Positions 24,625 to 33,751 of a stretch of 47,505 bases of DNA are shown here, in pieces. Position numbers and translations under genes: made by a program. The notes under the pieces are model-generated. The model saw nothing but the letters and a program-made list of their open reading frames with translations. It made no database searches and was not told the origin of the DNA. The stretch is from JAFGCY01 sp964609245. GTDB lineage: Bacteria > 4484-113 > JAFGCY01. The stretch covers positions 1 to 47,505 of the forward strand of contig CAZSSB010000022.1 of the NCBI GenBank assembly GCA_964609245.1, written 5' to 3'. Position 1 is the stretch's first letter. The number at the start of each line of letters is the position of its first letter.

Positions 24625-25953
24625 CTAGAAGTGCTGGTCCACCCAGGCCTGGGCCTTTGCCTTCAGCTCCATCTCGTCGAGCTGGGTCAGCCGGCGGTCG
24701 CGCATCAGTACCTTGCCGTCGACGATGGTGTCGCGCACGTCGCCGCCCTGGGTGCTGTAGACCAGCTGGCTGTAGATCGCGTCCTCATGATGGAACAGCG
24801 GGGCCTGATAGATCCTGCCCATCTCGACCACCGCCAGATCGGCGCGCCGGCCGGCTTCGATCACGCCGATGTGGTCCGCGTGCAGTAGCTGCGCGGCGCG
24901 GCGGCTGGCGAAGCTCAGCGCGGTCTCGGCCGGCACCACCTCAGGGTTCTTGTAGACCGCCTTGGCGCTCAGCGCCGCCAGATGGATCTCCTCCCAGAGG
25001 TTCAGGTTGTTGTTGCTGGCCGCGCCGTCCGTGCCGACGCCGACCGGAATCTCGCCCTCGATCATGGAGTGCACCGGCGCGATGCCGTTGCCCAGCTTCA
25101 TGTTGCTGGTCGGGCAGTGGGCGACGCCGCAGTCGAACTCGTGCATGTGGGTGACGTCGTGATCGCTGATCCAGACGCAATGCACCGCCACCATCCGCGG
25201 GCCGAGCACGCCGATGCGCTTGAGCGAGTGCAGCGGCGACTCGTCGTCCTTGCCCCACTCGATGCTGTCCGGCTCGGCCTCGGACTCATGCAGGTGGATG
25301 TGGTAGAGCAGGCCGTGCTGCTGGGCCACGCCGTGCAGCGCGGTCAGCAGTTCCGGCGGGCAGCTGTAGGGCGCGTGGGGGCAGACGGTAGGGGTGATCA
25401 TCGGGTGGCCCTTGTACTGCGCGATCAGCTCCTCGGTCAGCCGCAGCCCGTCCCGCCAGGTGGGCGCCGAGGCGGTCGGCGCGTCCACCACGCCCTCGCC
25501 GATGAAGGCGCGCAGCCCGGAATCGACGCAGGCCCGGGCCACGTCCGCCGCGTAGATGTACATGTCGTTGACGCAGGTCACGCCGCTGCGCAGGCACTCG
25601 GCCACCGCCAGCCGCGTGGCGTCGTAGACGAACTGCGGGTCGAGGAACTCGCGCTCGGCGGGCCAGATGTGGCGCTTCAGCCAGTCCATCAGCGGCAGGT
25701 CATCGGCCATCCCGCGGAAGTAGACCATCGGCAGGTGCGTGTGGCAGTTGATCAGCCCCGGCAGCACCAGGCAGCCGGCGCAGTCGATGGTCTCGCCGGC
25801 CTGGCCGTTGGGTGGACAGTCTGCCATTGCGCCGAGGGCGGCGATCGAGTTACCCCGCACCGCCACGAAACCGTTGGGCTGCTGGGTGCCCGCCTCGTCC
25901 ATCGTCAGGACGTGCGCGTGGGTGAGCAGCAGGTCGTATTTCTCGCCTTCCAT
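24625..25953 (-). CDS. mtaD: Amidohydrolase: 5-methylthioadenosine/S-adenosylhomocysteine deaminase-like
   Basis: 442 aa from the ATG at 25953. Metal-dependent hydrolase of the TrzN/MtaD/SsnA group. Metal ligands: HTH in LPGLINCHTHLPM, His in LYHIHLHESE, His in MVAVHCVWI, and Asp in GVGTDGAASNNNLNLWEE. CPHAPYSCPPELL and SNMKLGNGIAP are typical of MtaD. The expected reaction is deamination of MTA or SAH in purine/methionine salvage, though related chlorohydrolases and guanine deaminases cannot be excluded. An upstream extension to 26034 is not supported, because TACAAT lies 10 nt before 25953. Confidence 0.85.
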   Translation of the reverse strand: MEGEKYDLLLTHAHVLTMDEAGTQQPNGFVAVRGNSIAALGAMADCPPNGQAGETIDCAGCLVLPGLINCHTHLPMVYFRGMADDLPLMDWLKRHIWPAEREFLDPQFVYDATRLAVAECLRSGVTCVNDMYIYAADVARACVDSGLRAFIGEGVVDAPTASAPTWRDGLRLTEELIAQYKGHPMITPTVCPHAPYSCPPELLTALHGVAQQHGLLYHIHLHESEAEPDSIEWGKDDESPLHSLKRIGVLGPRMVAVHCVWISDHDVTHMHEFDCGVAHCPTSNMKLGNGIAPVHSMIEGEIPVGVGTDGAASNNNLNLWEEIHLAALSAKAVYKNPEVVPAETALSFASRRAAQLLHADHIGVIEAGRRADLAVVEMGRIYQAPLFHHEDAIYSQLVYSTQGGDVRDTIVDGKVLMRDRRLTQLDEMELKAKAQAWVDQHF

Positions 25954-25963
25954 ACAGTCCAAA

Positions 25964-25969
25964 ATTGTA
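25964..25969 (-). promoter_or_regulatory. -10 element close to the deaminase start
   Basis: TACAAT on the minus strand, 10 nt before the ATG at 25953; a leader of at most a few bases. Confidence 0.5.
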
Positions 25970-26000
25970 CAGCATGCAAGGTGGTCGGTCACCGCCCCGG

Positions 26001-26939
26001 TCAGGCCAGCCAGAGGGTGGCGGCGACGTAGCACACGTAGAGCACCAGCAGGATCAGCCCCTCGCGGCGCTTGACGATGCCGTCCCCGGCAATCGCCGCC
26101 CAGGCGACAACGGAAACCAGCGCCAGCACCGGCAGGTGCAAATGGAGCATTGCCTGATCGACCTTGAGCGGCGTGATCAGCGCCGGAATGCCGGTGATCG
26201 CCGCGAGGTTGAACTGGCAGCTGCCGACCAGGTTGCCGAGCATGATGCCGTAGCTCTTGCGGCGCGCGGCGGCGAAGGAGGCCGCCAGTTCGGGCAGGCT
26301 GGTGCCGACGGCGACCACGGTGGCGCCGATCACGGTGTTGCTGACCCCCCAGAGAGCGGCGACCGCCGTCGAGCCGCGCACCAACAGATCCGCGCCGACG
26401 ACCAGCCCGGCCAGCCCCAGCACCAGCAGCGAAACCTCAAGCCAGACCGCCAGCTGCGGCTCCGGCTCCAGCGCCTCCGGCTGAGGCGGCCTGACCCGGC
26501 CGCGGCGGATCGCCCAGGCCGTCAGCCCGCCCAGGCACAGCACCAGCAGCAGGCCCTCCCAGCGGCTGATCACCCCGCCCAGGGCCAGCACCATCGCCAG
26601 CGCCGTGATGCCCAGCATCGCCCAGAGGTCGGGGCCCAGCAGCCGCCGCTGCACAGGGATGCGCCCCAGCAGGGCCACCCCGCCGAGCACCAGTCCCAGG
26701 TTGGCGATATTGCTGCCGACGGCGTTGCCCAGCACGATGCCGGGCGCCGACTTGACGGCGGCGATCACGCCGGTCACCAGTTCCGGGGCGCTGGTGCCGA
26801 CCGCCACCACCGTCAGACCGATCAGCAGCTCGGAGACGTGGATGCGGCGCGCCAGCGACGTGCTGCCGCGCACCAGCCAATCCGCCGCCAGCGGCAGCAG
26901 CACCAGGCCGGTCAGGATCAGCAGCAGCTGGATCAGCAT
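26001..26939 (-). CDS. Na+/Ca2+ exchanger family protein (CaCA, YrbG-like)
   Basis: 312 aa, about ten membrane helices in two inverted halves. The alpha repeats carry the ion site: GTSAPELVTGVIAA with GNAVGSNIANLGLVLG in the first half, and GTSLPELAASFAAA with GNLVGSCQFNLAAITG in the second. It exchanges cations, most likely Ca2+ for Na+ or H+, across the inner membrane. In the second repeat, SCQFN stands where SNxFN is usual, a small departure at a ligand-rich position. It has its own near-leaderless promoter. Confidence 0.92.
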   Translation of the reverse strand: MLIQLLLILTGLVLLPLAADWLVRGSTSLARRIHVSELLIGLTVVAVGTSAPELVTGVIAAVKSAPGIVLGNAVGSNIANLGLVLGGVALLGRIPVQRRLLGPDLWAMLGITALAMVLALGGVISRWEGLLLVLCLGGLTAWAIRRGRVRPPQPEALEPEPQLAVWLEVSLLVLGLAGLVVGADLLVRGSTAVAALWGVSNTVIGATVVAVGTSLPELAASFAAARRKSYGIMLGNLVGSCQFNLAAITGIPALITPLKVDQAMLHLHLPVLALVSVVAWAAIAGDGIVKRREGLILLVLYVCYVAATLWLA

Positions 26940-26947
26940 GGCGGCTG

Positions 26948-26953
26948 ATTATC
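26948..26953 (-). promoter_or_regulatory. -10 element of a probable leaderless gene
   Basis: GATAAT on the minus strand, 8 nt before the ATG at 26939. Confidence 0.4.
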
Positions 26954-26989
26954 GCAGACGCGGGTGCGGCGCGGTCGCGGTAGCGAGGA

Positions 26990-27736
26990 TCAGTCGCAGA
27001 GCACGGTCGCGAGGTCGGCGATGCTTGCTGCGCGGTGCTCCGCGGGCAGCTCGGGATAGAGGCCGAAGGGGTCGACCAGCCGGGCCTGCAATCCCGCCTC
27101 GCTGGCGCCAACGTAGTCGGCGCGGTAATGGTCGCCAACGTGCAGCACGGGCGGGCGCGGGTGTTTGTCATCGCCGGCGGCCGCCCGGGCCTGCGCCGTC
27201 CACTCCGCTGGCCCCATCCGCTCCAGGGCGGCGTGGAACAGCTCGGCGGCGGGCTTGGCGACCCCCTCGATGTGGCTGTCGATGATGACCTCGAAGTGCC
27301 GGGCGTAGCCGAGGCGCCTGAGCAGCGCCGCAACCTGACCGTCGGCGTTGCTCACGACGGCCAGCCGGTATCCTGCGCCGCTGAGGCGCGCCAGCGCGTC
27401 GGCGACCCACGGGTAGGTGTAGTCCCAGCTGCCCATCCGGCCCTCGCGCCGGATCAGCTCGTCCGTGCATTCGCGGGTCCAGACGCCGCCGTAGCCGGTC
27501 AGCTCGAAACCGCGCACGTAGAGCCAGTGCTGCAGCTCGATGGGTTCGTCGGACGGCGGCCGGCCGTGCTGCCGCAGGTACATCTCCAGGGCGTGGCTGC
27601 TGCGGTAGAAGCCCTCATAGGCGCAGGCGACCGGCACCTCGACGCCGCGCAGTTCGCGGATCAGCGCGTGCACGCGCGCAAACGGCGGCCAGCTCAGCGT
27701 GCCGCCGCAGTCGAGCAGGATCACCTCCGGTCGCAT
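26990..27736 (-). CDS. HAD-superfamily hydrolase (REG-2/HDHD3-like)
   Basis: 248 aa. Motif I is LLDCGGTLSW: the nucleophile Asp is present, but the usual second Asp (DxD) is Gly, as in the DxGGT variant. Motif II is VVSNADG, motif III is the Lys of VAKPAAELF, and motif IV is LHVGDHYRADYVGASEAG. A cap domain of ~100 residues lies between motifs I and II. It is probably a phosphatase or dehalogenase on a small metabolite; the substrate is unknown. Confidence 0.85.
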   Translation of the reverse strand: MRPEVILLDCGGTLSWPPFARVHALIRELRGVEVPVACAYEGFYRSSHALEMYLRQHGRPPSDEPIELQHWLYVRGFELTGYGGVWTRECTDELIRREGRMGSWDYTYPWVADALARLSGAGYRLAVVSNADGQVAALLRRLGYARHFEVIIDSHIEGVAKPAAELFHAALERMGPAEWTAQARAAAGDDKHPRPPVLHVGDHYRADYVGASEAGLQARLVDPFGLYPELPAEHRAASIADLATVLCD

Positions 27737-27743
27737 CGGCGGG

Positions 27744-27749
27744 ATTATA
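27744..27749 (-). promoter_or_regulatory. -10 element of a probable leaderless gene
   Basis: TATAAT on the minus strand, 7 nt before the ATG at 27736. Confidence 0.6.
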
Positions 27750-27771
27750 GGTGAGGCAGCGTACCCGGCCG

Positions 27772-28509
27772 TCAGCCGCGGGTCAGAATCGCCTGGCCGC
27801 GCTCCACGTCGCCCTGCAGCACGTCGGTCAGCGCCAGATGCAGCCCGCTGCGCCGCGCCACGCCGCCGGTGGCCCGCACCAGGATCAGCAGCAGCACGGT
27901 GAACGCCGCGACCTTCACGAGCGGTGAGATCGCCAGCTCGCGGGCCAGGGCGCCCAGCATGTTGCCGTAGGTCAGCCAGGCCAGTAGCCCGGCCGCGACG
28001 ATCAGCGCGTAGTCGACACTACGGCTGAGCCAGCGCCACAGCGCGGGGTAGGCGTGGAAGCCCAGCGCGCCGGCGCAGGCCGCGTAAGTGCGCAGCAGCG
28101 CCAGCATCCGCCCGCGGAAGCTCAGGCCCGCCGCCGGATTGAGGTGAAGCCGCGCCAGCGTCTCGCGACGGGTCAGCGGCTTGAGCGTCTCGTGGGGATC
28201 GTGCTCCAGCGCGAGGTACAGCAGCCCGGTGTCGGTCAGCAGCGAGCCGATGTAGGTGCGGTAGCCCTCGCGGGCCAGCCGCTGCAGCACCAGGGCGAGC
28301 ACCAGCCAGACGGCGGCCGCCGCCAGCGCCGCCGTGAGCCCGCCCTGGACGGTGCCGAAGCTGATCACGCCCCACTCGTCGATTTTGACACGGCTGAGGC
28401 CGCCCGCCAGCGCCGCGATCGCGGTGGTCTCCACCAGGTGCAAGCGCTCGTTGGCCAGCGCCCGGCGGTGCAGGTCGTTCAGAAACACGGTGCCCGTCTG
28501 TGGGATCAC
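27772..28509 (-). CDS. Membrane protein of unknown function, coupled to lipB
   Basis: 245 aa, GTG start at 28509. It overlaps the lipB stop by 4 nt (GTGA), so translation is probably coupled. Four or five hydrophobic segments include GGLTAALAAAAVWLVLALVL, YALIVAAGLLAWLTY and LVKVAAFTVLLLILV, with a charged segment in between (ALEHDPHETLKPLTRRETLA). I do not recognise the family; nothing links it to lipoate metabolism beyond position. Confidence 0.7.
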   Translation of the reverse strand: MIPQTGTVFLNDLHRRALANERLHLVETTAIAALAGGLSRVKIDEWGVISFGTVQGGLTAALAAAAVWLVLALVLQRLAREGYRTYIGSLLTDTGLLYLALEHDPHETLKPLTRRETLARLHLNPAAGLSFRGRMLALLRTYAACAGALGFHAYPALWRWLSRSVDYALIVAAGLLAWLTYGNMLGALARELAISPLVKVAAFTVLLLILVRATGGVARRSGLHLALTDVLQGDVERGQAILTRG

Positions 28510-29171
28510 GCTTCTATGATACCGGTATAGCCGAAGGCCGTGGCCAGCTGGCGGGCAGCGAGCGGACGAATATCCTCAATCGTCACCTCGCGTCCGCTGA
28601 GCTGAGCGATCGAGGTGACCTGCTTGCCGGTCAGGCCGCAGGGCACGATCAGACTGAAGAAGTCGAGGTCGGTGCAGACGTTGAGGGCAAAGCCGTGGAA
28701 GCTGACCCCGCCTCGCACCGCCACGCCGAGCGCCGCCAGCTTCTGCTCGCCCAGCCAGACGCCGGTCAGGCCATCCTGCCGGCCGGCGCCGATGCCGTAC
28801 TCCGCGATGGTCAGGATCAGCGCCTCCTCCAGGCCGCGCATCAGGTCATGCACGCTGAGCCTGCGCGCGCGCAGATCGATGATCGGGTAGCCGACCAGCT
28901 GGCCGGGGCCGTGAAAGGTGATATCGCCGCCGCGCTCGACGCGGTGGAAGTCCACCCTACGGTCCGCCAGCGCCTGCTCACCGAGCAGCAGATTGGCCGC
29001 GTCGCCCTGGCGACCCAGCGTAATCACGGGCTCGTGCTCCACCAGAATCAGCGTGTCGCCGATCGCGCCCCGGCGCCGCTCGGCATGGAGCTTGAGCTGG
29101 TGGTCCCACGTCGCGGCGTAGCGCTCGCGGCCGCGCCACTCGACAGTCAGTTCGCCCGTGTCGGTCAACAC
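28506..29171 (-). CDS. lipB: Octanoyltransferase LipB
   Basis: 221 aa. It transfers octanoate from acyl carrier protein to lipoyl-dependent enzymes, the first step of lipoate synthesis. Family marks: HEPVITLGRQGDAANLL, VERGGDITFHGPGQLVGYPI, the active-site Lys in GEQKLAALGVAVRGGVSFHG, and the catalytic Cys in IVPCGLTGKQVTS. It starts with GTG at 29171, with TACAAT 6 nt upstream. Confidence 0.95.
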   Translation of the reverse strand: MLTDTGELTVEWRGRERYAATWDHQLKLHAERRRGAIGDTLILVEHEPVITLGRQGDAANLLLGEQALADRRVDFHRVERGGDITFHGPGQLVGYPIIDLRARRLSVHDLMRGLEEALILTIAEYGIGAGRQDGLTGVWLGEQKLAALGVAVRGGVSFHGFALNVCTDLDFFSLIVPCGLTGKQVTSIAQLSGREVTIEDIRPLAARQLATAFGYTGIIEA

Positions 29172-29177
29172 CGGCAG

Positions 29178-29183
29178 ATTGTA
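29178..29183 (-). promoter_or_regulatory. -10 element of the probably leaderless lipB
   Basis: TACAAT on the minus strand, 6 nt before the GTG start. Confidence 0.55.
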
Positions 29184-29221
29184 GCGCCGGCAGTGCTAAA
29201 CTAGTCACGAGGAGGTGCAGC

Positions 29222-29596
29222 GTGGCTGTCATTCGGGGCATCTTTGCCGTGCTGATCGGCGTGATTGCAGCGACCGTGGTTGGAATGGGCATCGACTATT
29301 TCAAACCGCTGTTCGCCGTCAATCCGATGGAGTGGCTATACGCATATCCCTGGATCTTTGCCGCGGCGGGAGCGATTGCGGCGATAATCGCCGTAGTGCT
29401 GTATGGAATCTGGAGCCGGCCGCCGGCGAAAGCCGGGGCGCGGCGCGAGCCGCTGACCAAGCAGCGGGCCAAGGCTGCTCCTCCGGCCAAGGATAAGGTC
29501 ACCATGAGCACCAGTTCGGAGGTGCCCGGCATGCCGACCTTCGAGGTTGACCGCTCGAAGCAGGCCAAGCCGGGCCAGCAGACAGAGGACAAGTGA
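29222..29596 (+). CDS. Small membrane protein with basic C-terminal tail
   Basis: 124 aa, GTG start with a strong GAGGAGGTG site. Two helices (FAVLIGVIAATVVGMGI and WIFAAAGAIAAIIAVVLYGI) are followed by a ~55-residue Lys/Pro/Ala-rich tail, likely disordered and cytoplasmic. Its stop overlaps the macro-domain start (TGATG), so the two are translationally coupled. No known family. Confidence 0.7.
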   Translation: MAVIRGIFAVLIGVIAATVVGMGIDYFKPLFAVNPMEWLYAYPWIFAAAGAIAAIIAVVLYGIWSRPPAKAGARREPLTKQRAKAAPPAKDKVTMSTSSEVPGMPTFEVDRSKQAKPGQQTEDK

Positions 29597-30117
29597 TGAC
29601 CCAGTGGAAGGACCGAGTCACGATCGTGCAGGGCGACATCGCCCAGGCCGCCAGCGAAGCGATTGTCAACGCCGCCAACAATGAGCTCTGGATGGGCAGC
29701 GGGGTGGCCGGCGCGATCAAACGTGCCGGCGGCGCGGCGATCGAGCGCGAGGCGATCGCCCAGGGCCCGGTCGCGGTCGGCGACAGCGTGCTGACGACGG
29801 CCGGCGACCTGCCGGCGCTGCACGTGATCCACGCGGCGGCGATGGCCCCGGGCCGCCCGGCCACGATCGACACCGTCCGGGCCGCGACGGCATCGGCGTT
29901 GGCGCTGGCGGGCCAGCATCAGATCGACAGCCTGGCGCTGCCCGCGCTGGGCACGGGCGTCGGCGGGCTGGCCCTGGCCGACTGCGCCGACGCGATGTTC
30001 GAGGCGGTGCGCGATCACTGCTTCGTCCACGCGCAGCCCAGCGAGATTCAGTTCGTGCTGTTCGGCTTCAACGCGTTGCAGGTGTTCCAGGAGCGCTTCG
30101 AAAGCGAGCACCCCTGA
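29596..30117 (+). CDS. Macro domain protein (ADP-ribose binding)
   Basis: 173 aa, a lone macro domain. IVQGDIAQAASEAIVNAANN forms the ADP-ribose pocket with its invariant Asp and Asn residues; SGVAGAIKRAGG is the glycine-rich loop, and LPALGTGVGGL the second phosphate loop. Such proteins bind or hydrolyse ADP-ribose, O-acetyl-ADP-ribose or ADP-ribosylated targets. The ATG at 29596 was preferred over GTG 29593 because of the TGATG overlap. The coupled membrane protein is its only obvious partner. Confidence 0.9.
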   Translation: MTQWKDRVTIVQGDIAQAASEAIVNAANNELWMGSGVAGAIKRAGGAAIEREAIAQGPVAVGDSVLTTAGDLPALHVIHAAAMAPGRPATIDTVRAATASALALAGQHQIDSLALPALGTGVGGLALADCADAMFEAVRDHCFVHAQPSEIQFVLFGFNALQVFQERFESEHP

Positions 30118-30129
30118 GCGACCACCGCG

Positions 30130-30891
<762 letters not shown>

Positions 30892-31722
30892 TCAGAACTC
30901 CAGGCTGATGTCCAGCGCGCGATAGCTGTGAGTCAGCGCGCCGATGCTGATCGCTTCCACGCCCTTGATCAGGTAGTCGTCCAGGTTGTCCTCGTTGATC
31001 CCGCCGGACAGCTCGATCAGGGCCCGGCCGGCGATCTGCTGCACCGCCGCGCGGACCTGCTCCGGCGTGAAGTTGTCCAGCACGATCACGTCGGCGCCCG
31101 CCGCGGCCAGCGGCTCGACCATGCCGGGATCGCCGGCCTCGGCGATGACCCTCATCGTGTGGCTGACGCGGTCGCGGACGGCCCGCACCAGCTCGGCGGG
31201 ATCGCCGCCGGCCAGCGCGAAGTGGTTGTCCTTGAGCATCACGGCGTGATCAAGGCCCATCCGGTGGTTGTAGCCGCTGCCGGTCCGGACCGCGTACTTC
31301 TCGAACAGGCGGAAGCCCGGCGTGGTCTTGCGGGTCTCCACCACGCAGCTCTCGTTCGGCCCCGCCCGCCGGGCCAGCCGGCGCGCCAGGCTGGCGATGC
31401 CGCTCATCCGCTGCAGGAAGTTAAGGGCCACGCGCTCGCCGGACAGCACCGCATGTGCCGGGCCGGTCACCTCGCCTACTACCGTGCCGGCCTCTGCCTC
31501 GTGGCCTTCCTCGACGGTGAAGCTTGACCGGACCGCGGCATCGAGCAGGCTGAAGCAGCGCGCCGCAACCTGTGAGCCGCACAGCACGCCGTCTTCCTTC
31601 AGCAGGAAGCGGGCGGTCACCTCGCGGTGGCGGTTGGGTGTCAGCTCGGTGGTAACGTCGCCGTAGCCCAGATCCTCGATCAGCGCGCGCCGGATCAGCT
31701 CATCTGCCAGCACCCAGTTCAT
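30892..31722 (-). CDS. nadC: Nicotinate-nucleotide pyrophosphorylase (carboxylating)
   Basis: 276 aa. It converts quinolinate and PRPP to nicotinate mononucleotide in NAD synthesis. Family marks: LIEDLGYGDVTTEL, LNFLQRMSGIASLARR, ETRKTTPGFRLFEKYAVRTG, NHRMGLDHAVMLKDNH and the late ELSGGINEDNLDDYL. First gene of a nadC-coaX operon, with TACAAT 6 nt before its ATG. Confidence 0.97.
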   Translation of the reverse strand: MNWVLADELIRRALIEDLGYGDVTTELTPNRHREVTARFLLKEDGVLCGSQVAARCFSLLDAAVRSSFTVEEGHEAEAGTVVGEVTGPAHAVLSGERVALNFLQRMSGIASLARRLARRAGPNESCVVETRKTTPGFRLFEKYAVRTGSGYNHRMGLDHAVMLKDNHFALAGGDPAELVRAVRDRVSHTMRVIAEAGDPGMVEPLAAAGADVIVLDNFTPEQVRAAVQQIAGRALIELSGGINEDNLDDYLIKGVEAISIGALTHSYRALDISLEF

Positions 31723-31728
31723 GACACG

Positions 31729-31734
31729 ATTGTA
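31729..31734 (-). promoter_or_regulatory. -10 element of the probably leaderless nadC-coaX operon
   Basis: TACAAT on the minus strand, 6 nt before the nadC ATG. Confidence 0.55.
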
Positions 31735-31784
31735 CCGCGCCTTTTGGCGGGGTACTACGCGGGAGGCACGCGGGGAAGATGGGC

Positions 31785-32198
31785 TTAGCAGCTGCCCATT
31801 ACTTCGTCGACGGCGCGGCGCATGTCCTTGAGTGTGAAGGGCTTGGGCAGGAACCCGGTCAGGCCGGCGCAGCGCATGCGCTTGACCTCGGCCAGCTCGT
31901 CGTGACCGGTGGTCAGCAGCGTCTTGACTTCGGGGGCCAGACTGCGCAGCCGATCGAACAGCTCGGCGCCGTTCATCGCGGGCATCGAGAGGTCGAAGAT
32001 CACCAGCTCGATTGCCTCGGGGCAGTCGGCGAACAGCTCCAGCGCGTGGCAGCCGTTCTCCGCGGCCAGCACGCGGTAGCCCAGCGTCTGCAGCATCTGG
32101 GCCATCACCTCGCGGACCACTTCCTCGTCCTCGGCGAGCAGGACGGTCGGCGGCGCCTGCGGCTGGCTTTCGGGACTCGTCAGCGGTGACATACTCAT
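31785..32198 (-). CDS. Single-domain response regulator (CheY-like)
   Basis: 137 aa, a receiver domain only. The acidic pair is in LLAEDEEVVREV, the phosphoacceptor Asp in VIFDLSMPAMNG, the Thr switch in TTGHDE and the Lys in FLPKPFTLKD. No output domain is present. No kinase is nearby, so its partner is unknown. Start is ATG 32198 or 32192; GGGTGAG lies upstream. Confidence 0.92.
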   Translation of the reverse strand: MSMSPLTSPESQPQAPPTVLLAEDEEVVREVMAQMLQTLGYRVLAAENGCHALELFADCPEAIELVIFDLSMPAMNGAELFDRLRSLAPEVKTLLTTGHDELAEVKRMRCAGLTGFLPKPFTLKDMRRAVDEVMGSC

Positions 32199-32372
32199 CT
32201 CACCCTTACCACTAGAGAATACCGCCGCCGGGCCCCCGATGACCCCGCTTTCATCGCGAGTTAACGCCGTTTACCGGTCCTTCACCCGCCGCGGCCCGTA
32301 CGAGGCGTCCAGCACCGGTCCGCGCTGACACCGCTCCCGCTGCTGACCGGCGACATCGAATTGACTGTATGG

Positions 32373-32378
32373 CATAAT
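32373..32378 (+). promoter_or_regulatory. -10 element of the probably leaderless comEA-like gene
   Basis: CATAAT ends 6 nt before the ATG at 32385. Confidence 0.45.
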
Positions 32379-32384
32379 CATGGC

Positions 32385-32792
32385 ATGCCGCGCGAGCGGT
32401 GGTACGTCTCGGGGCTGATTCTAGGGGTACTGGTGGTCTGCCTGGCTGTCCTCGCAATGCGCTGGAGCTTGCTGGCCGACCGGGTTCCGCTGTCACCGCT
32501 GCCCGCCACTGCGTCCGCCCAGGCCCAGCAGGAGGCGCGGGCAGATCAGCCGGACGAAACTCGGCCGCCCCAGCCGGCCGCCGGCGAGAGCCCACTTGAC
32601 CTCAATCGGGCGAGCGCTGTCGAGTTGATGCGCCTGCCTGGTATCGGTGAGGTGCTGGCGGCGCGGATCGTTGAGTACCGCGACGAGCACGGGCCGTTCA
32701 GGCGCGTGGCCGACCTGGCGAAGGTGGAAGGGATCGGCAAGTGCAAGCTGGCCGCGGTGGAGGAACTGGTCTATGTGCAGCCCGCTGACTGA
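32385..32792 (+). CDS. comEA: ComEA-like helix-hairpin-helix protein
   Basis: 135 aa from the ATG at 32385. One N-terminal helix anchors it (VSGLILGVLVVCLAVLAM), then a Pro/Gln/Ala-rich linker, then a C-terminal double HhH: NRASAVELMRLPGIGEVLAA and VADLAKVEGIGKCKL. This is the layout of ComEA, which binds incoming DNA during transformation. No other competence gene is in the window, so a general DNA-binding role is possible. A TTG at 32361 is in frame but lies upstream of the -10. Confidence 0.82.
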   Translation: MPRERWYVSGLILGVLVVCLAVLAMRWSLLADRVPLSPLPATASAQAQQEARADQPDETRPPQPAAGESPLDLNRASAVELMRLPGIGEVLAARIVEYRDEHGPFRRVADLAKVEGIGKCKLAAVEELVYVQPAD

Positions 32793-33051
32793 AGCAGACG
32801 ATGGCGTGCGCCTCAGGGTGCGCGGGATGCCGAAAGCCGGACGCAACGAAATCGGCGACGTGCGCAATGGCCGGCTGGTGGTCAAGGTCACCGCCGCGCC
32901 CGAGGATGGCAAGGCCAACGCCGCGATCGTCAAGCTGCTGAGCAAAACCTGGCGCCTGCCCGCCTCGGCCTTCGAACTGACCGCCGGCGCCACCTCGCGC
33001 GACAAGACGTTCCTGCTGCGCGGCGTGAAGATCGCCGACATCCCGCTCTGA
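32773..33051 (+). CDS. YggU/DUF167 family protein
   Basis: 92 aa from the ATG at 32773, overlapping the comEA stop by 20 nt with GGAGG 9 nt upstream. The DUF167 core is clear: LRVRGMPKAGRNEIG, LVVKVTAAPEDGKANAAIVK and LTAGATSRDKTFLLRG. It is a small conserved cytoplasmic protein of unknown role. Confidence 0.88.
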   Translation: MCSPLTEADDGVRLRVRGMPKAGRNEIGDVRNGRLVVKVTAAPEDGKANAAIVKLLSKTWRLPASAFELTAGATSRDKTFLLRGVKIADIPL

Positions 33052-33075
33052 TGCGCGTGGCCGCCACCGCGCGGC

Positions 33076-33081
33076 TATAAT
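33076..33081 (+). promoter_or_regulatory. -10 element of a probable leaderless gene
   Basis: Perfect TATAAT ending 6 nt before the GTG at 33088. Confidence 0.6.
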
Positions 33082-33087
33082 CCCCCT

Positions 33088-33357
33088 GTGCTGGCGCTGC
33101 TCCCTTTCTTTCAGCGATTGGTGCTGAGCCTGCCGCATCCGCTGTTCGAGATGTGGGTGCTGTGGCTGTTCGCGGTGATCTTCCAGCTCCACTACCTGCT
33201 GAGCAAGCGGCGGCGCACAGCGCAGCTGAGCAAGAGCGGCGAGATCATGAACTTCCGCGAGATCGTCGCAGTGGGCTGCCTGGGCGGCTTCATCCTGCTG
33301 ACCTTCATCACGGCGTTCTGCATCTACCTGATTATGAAGAGCAAGGATCTGCTGTGA
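33088..33357 (+). CDS. Small two-helix membrane protein
   Basis: 89 aa, GTG start. Two hydrophobic helices (EMWVLWLFAVIFQLHYLL and VAVGCLGGFILLTFITAFCI) are joined by a basic segment, KRRRTAQLSKSGE. Family not recognised. It ends 28 bp before acpS, which has its own -10. Confidence 0.65.
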   Translation: MLALLPFFQRLVLSLPHPLFEMWVLWLFAVIFQLHYLLSKRRRTAQLSKSGEIMNFREIVAVGCLGGFILLTFITAFCIYLIMKSKDLL

Positions 33358-33372
33358 GCCGCCGCCTTCTCC

Positions 33373-33378
33373 TAGAAT
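33373..33378 (+). promoter_or_regulatory. -10 element of the probably leaderless acpS
   Basis: TAGAAT ends 7 nt before the ATG at 33386. It overlaps the alternative ATG at 33377, which argues for the later start. Confidence 0.5.
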
Positions 33379-33385
33379 GGTGGAC

Positions 33386-33751
33386 ATGATCTGCGGCATT
33401 GGGATCGACTCCGTTGAGATCGCGCGGGTGGCCCGGGTCTGCCAGCGGCCGGGCTCGCGCTTCGCCGTCAAGATGTTCACCGCGCTGGAGCTGGAGCGCA
33501 GCGCGCGCAGGATTCAGGTGCCCTTCGAGCACCTGGCGGCTTGCTTCGCCGCCCGCGAGGCGTTCTTCAAGGCCACCCAGGTGCGCTACCGCCGCCAGGA
33601 GGTCAGCGTGGCGCAGAAGCCCAGCGGCGAGCCGTACTACGTGCTCAGCGAGCGCGCTCAGCGGGAACTTGACGGCCGCCGCGTGCACCTGAGCATGACC
33701 CACGACCGCGAGCGCGCGATCGCGGTGTGCATCTGCGAGCAGGCACCGTGA
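33386..33751 (+). CDS. acpS: Holo-[acyl-carrier-protein] synthase
   Basis: 121 aa. It transfers 4'-phosphopantetheine from CoA to acyl carrier protein. The start at 33386 gives the classic MICGIGIDSVEIARV N terminus, with the metal-binding Asp; the second ligand Glu is in AAREAFFKAT. HLSMTHDRERAIA is the C-terminal family motif. Its stop overlaps the acetyltransferase start by GTGA, so the two are coupled. Confidence 0.94.
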   Translation: MICGIGIDSVEIARVARVCQRPGSRFAVKMFTALELERSARRIQVPFEHLAACFAAREAFFKATQVRYRRQEVSVAQKPSGEPYYVLSERAQRELDGRRVHLSMTHDRERAIAVCICEQAP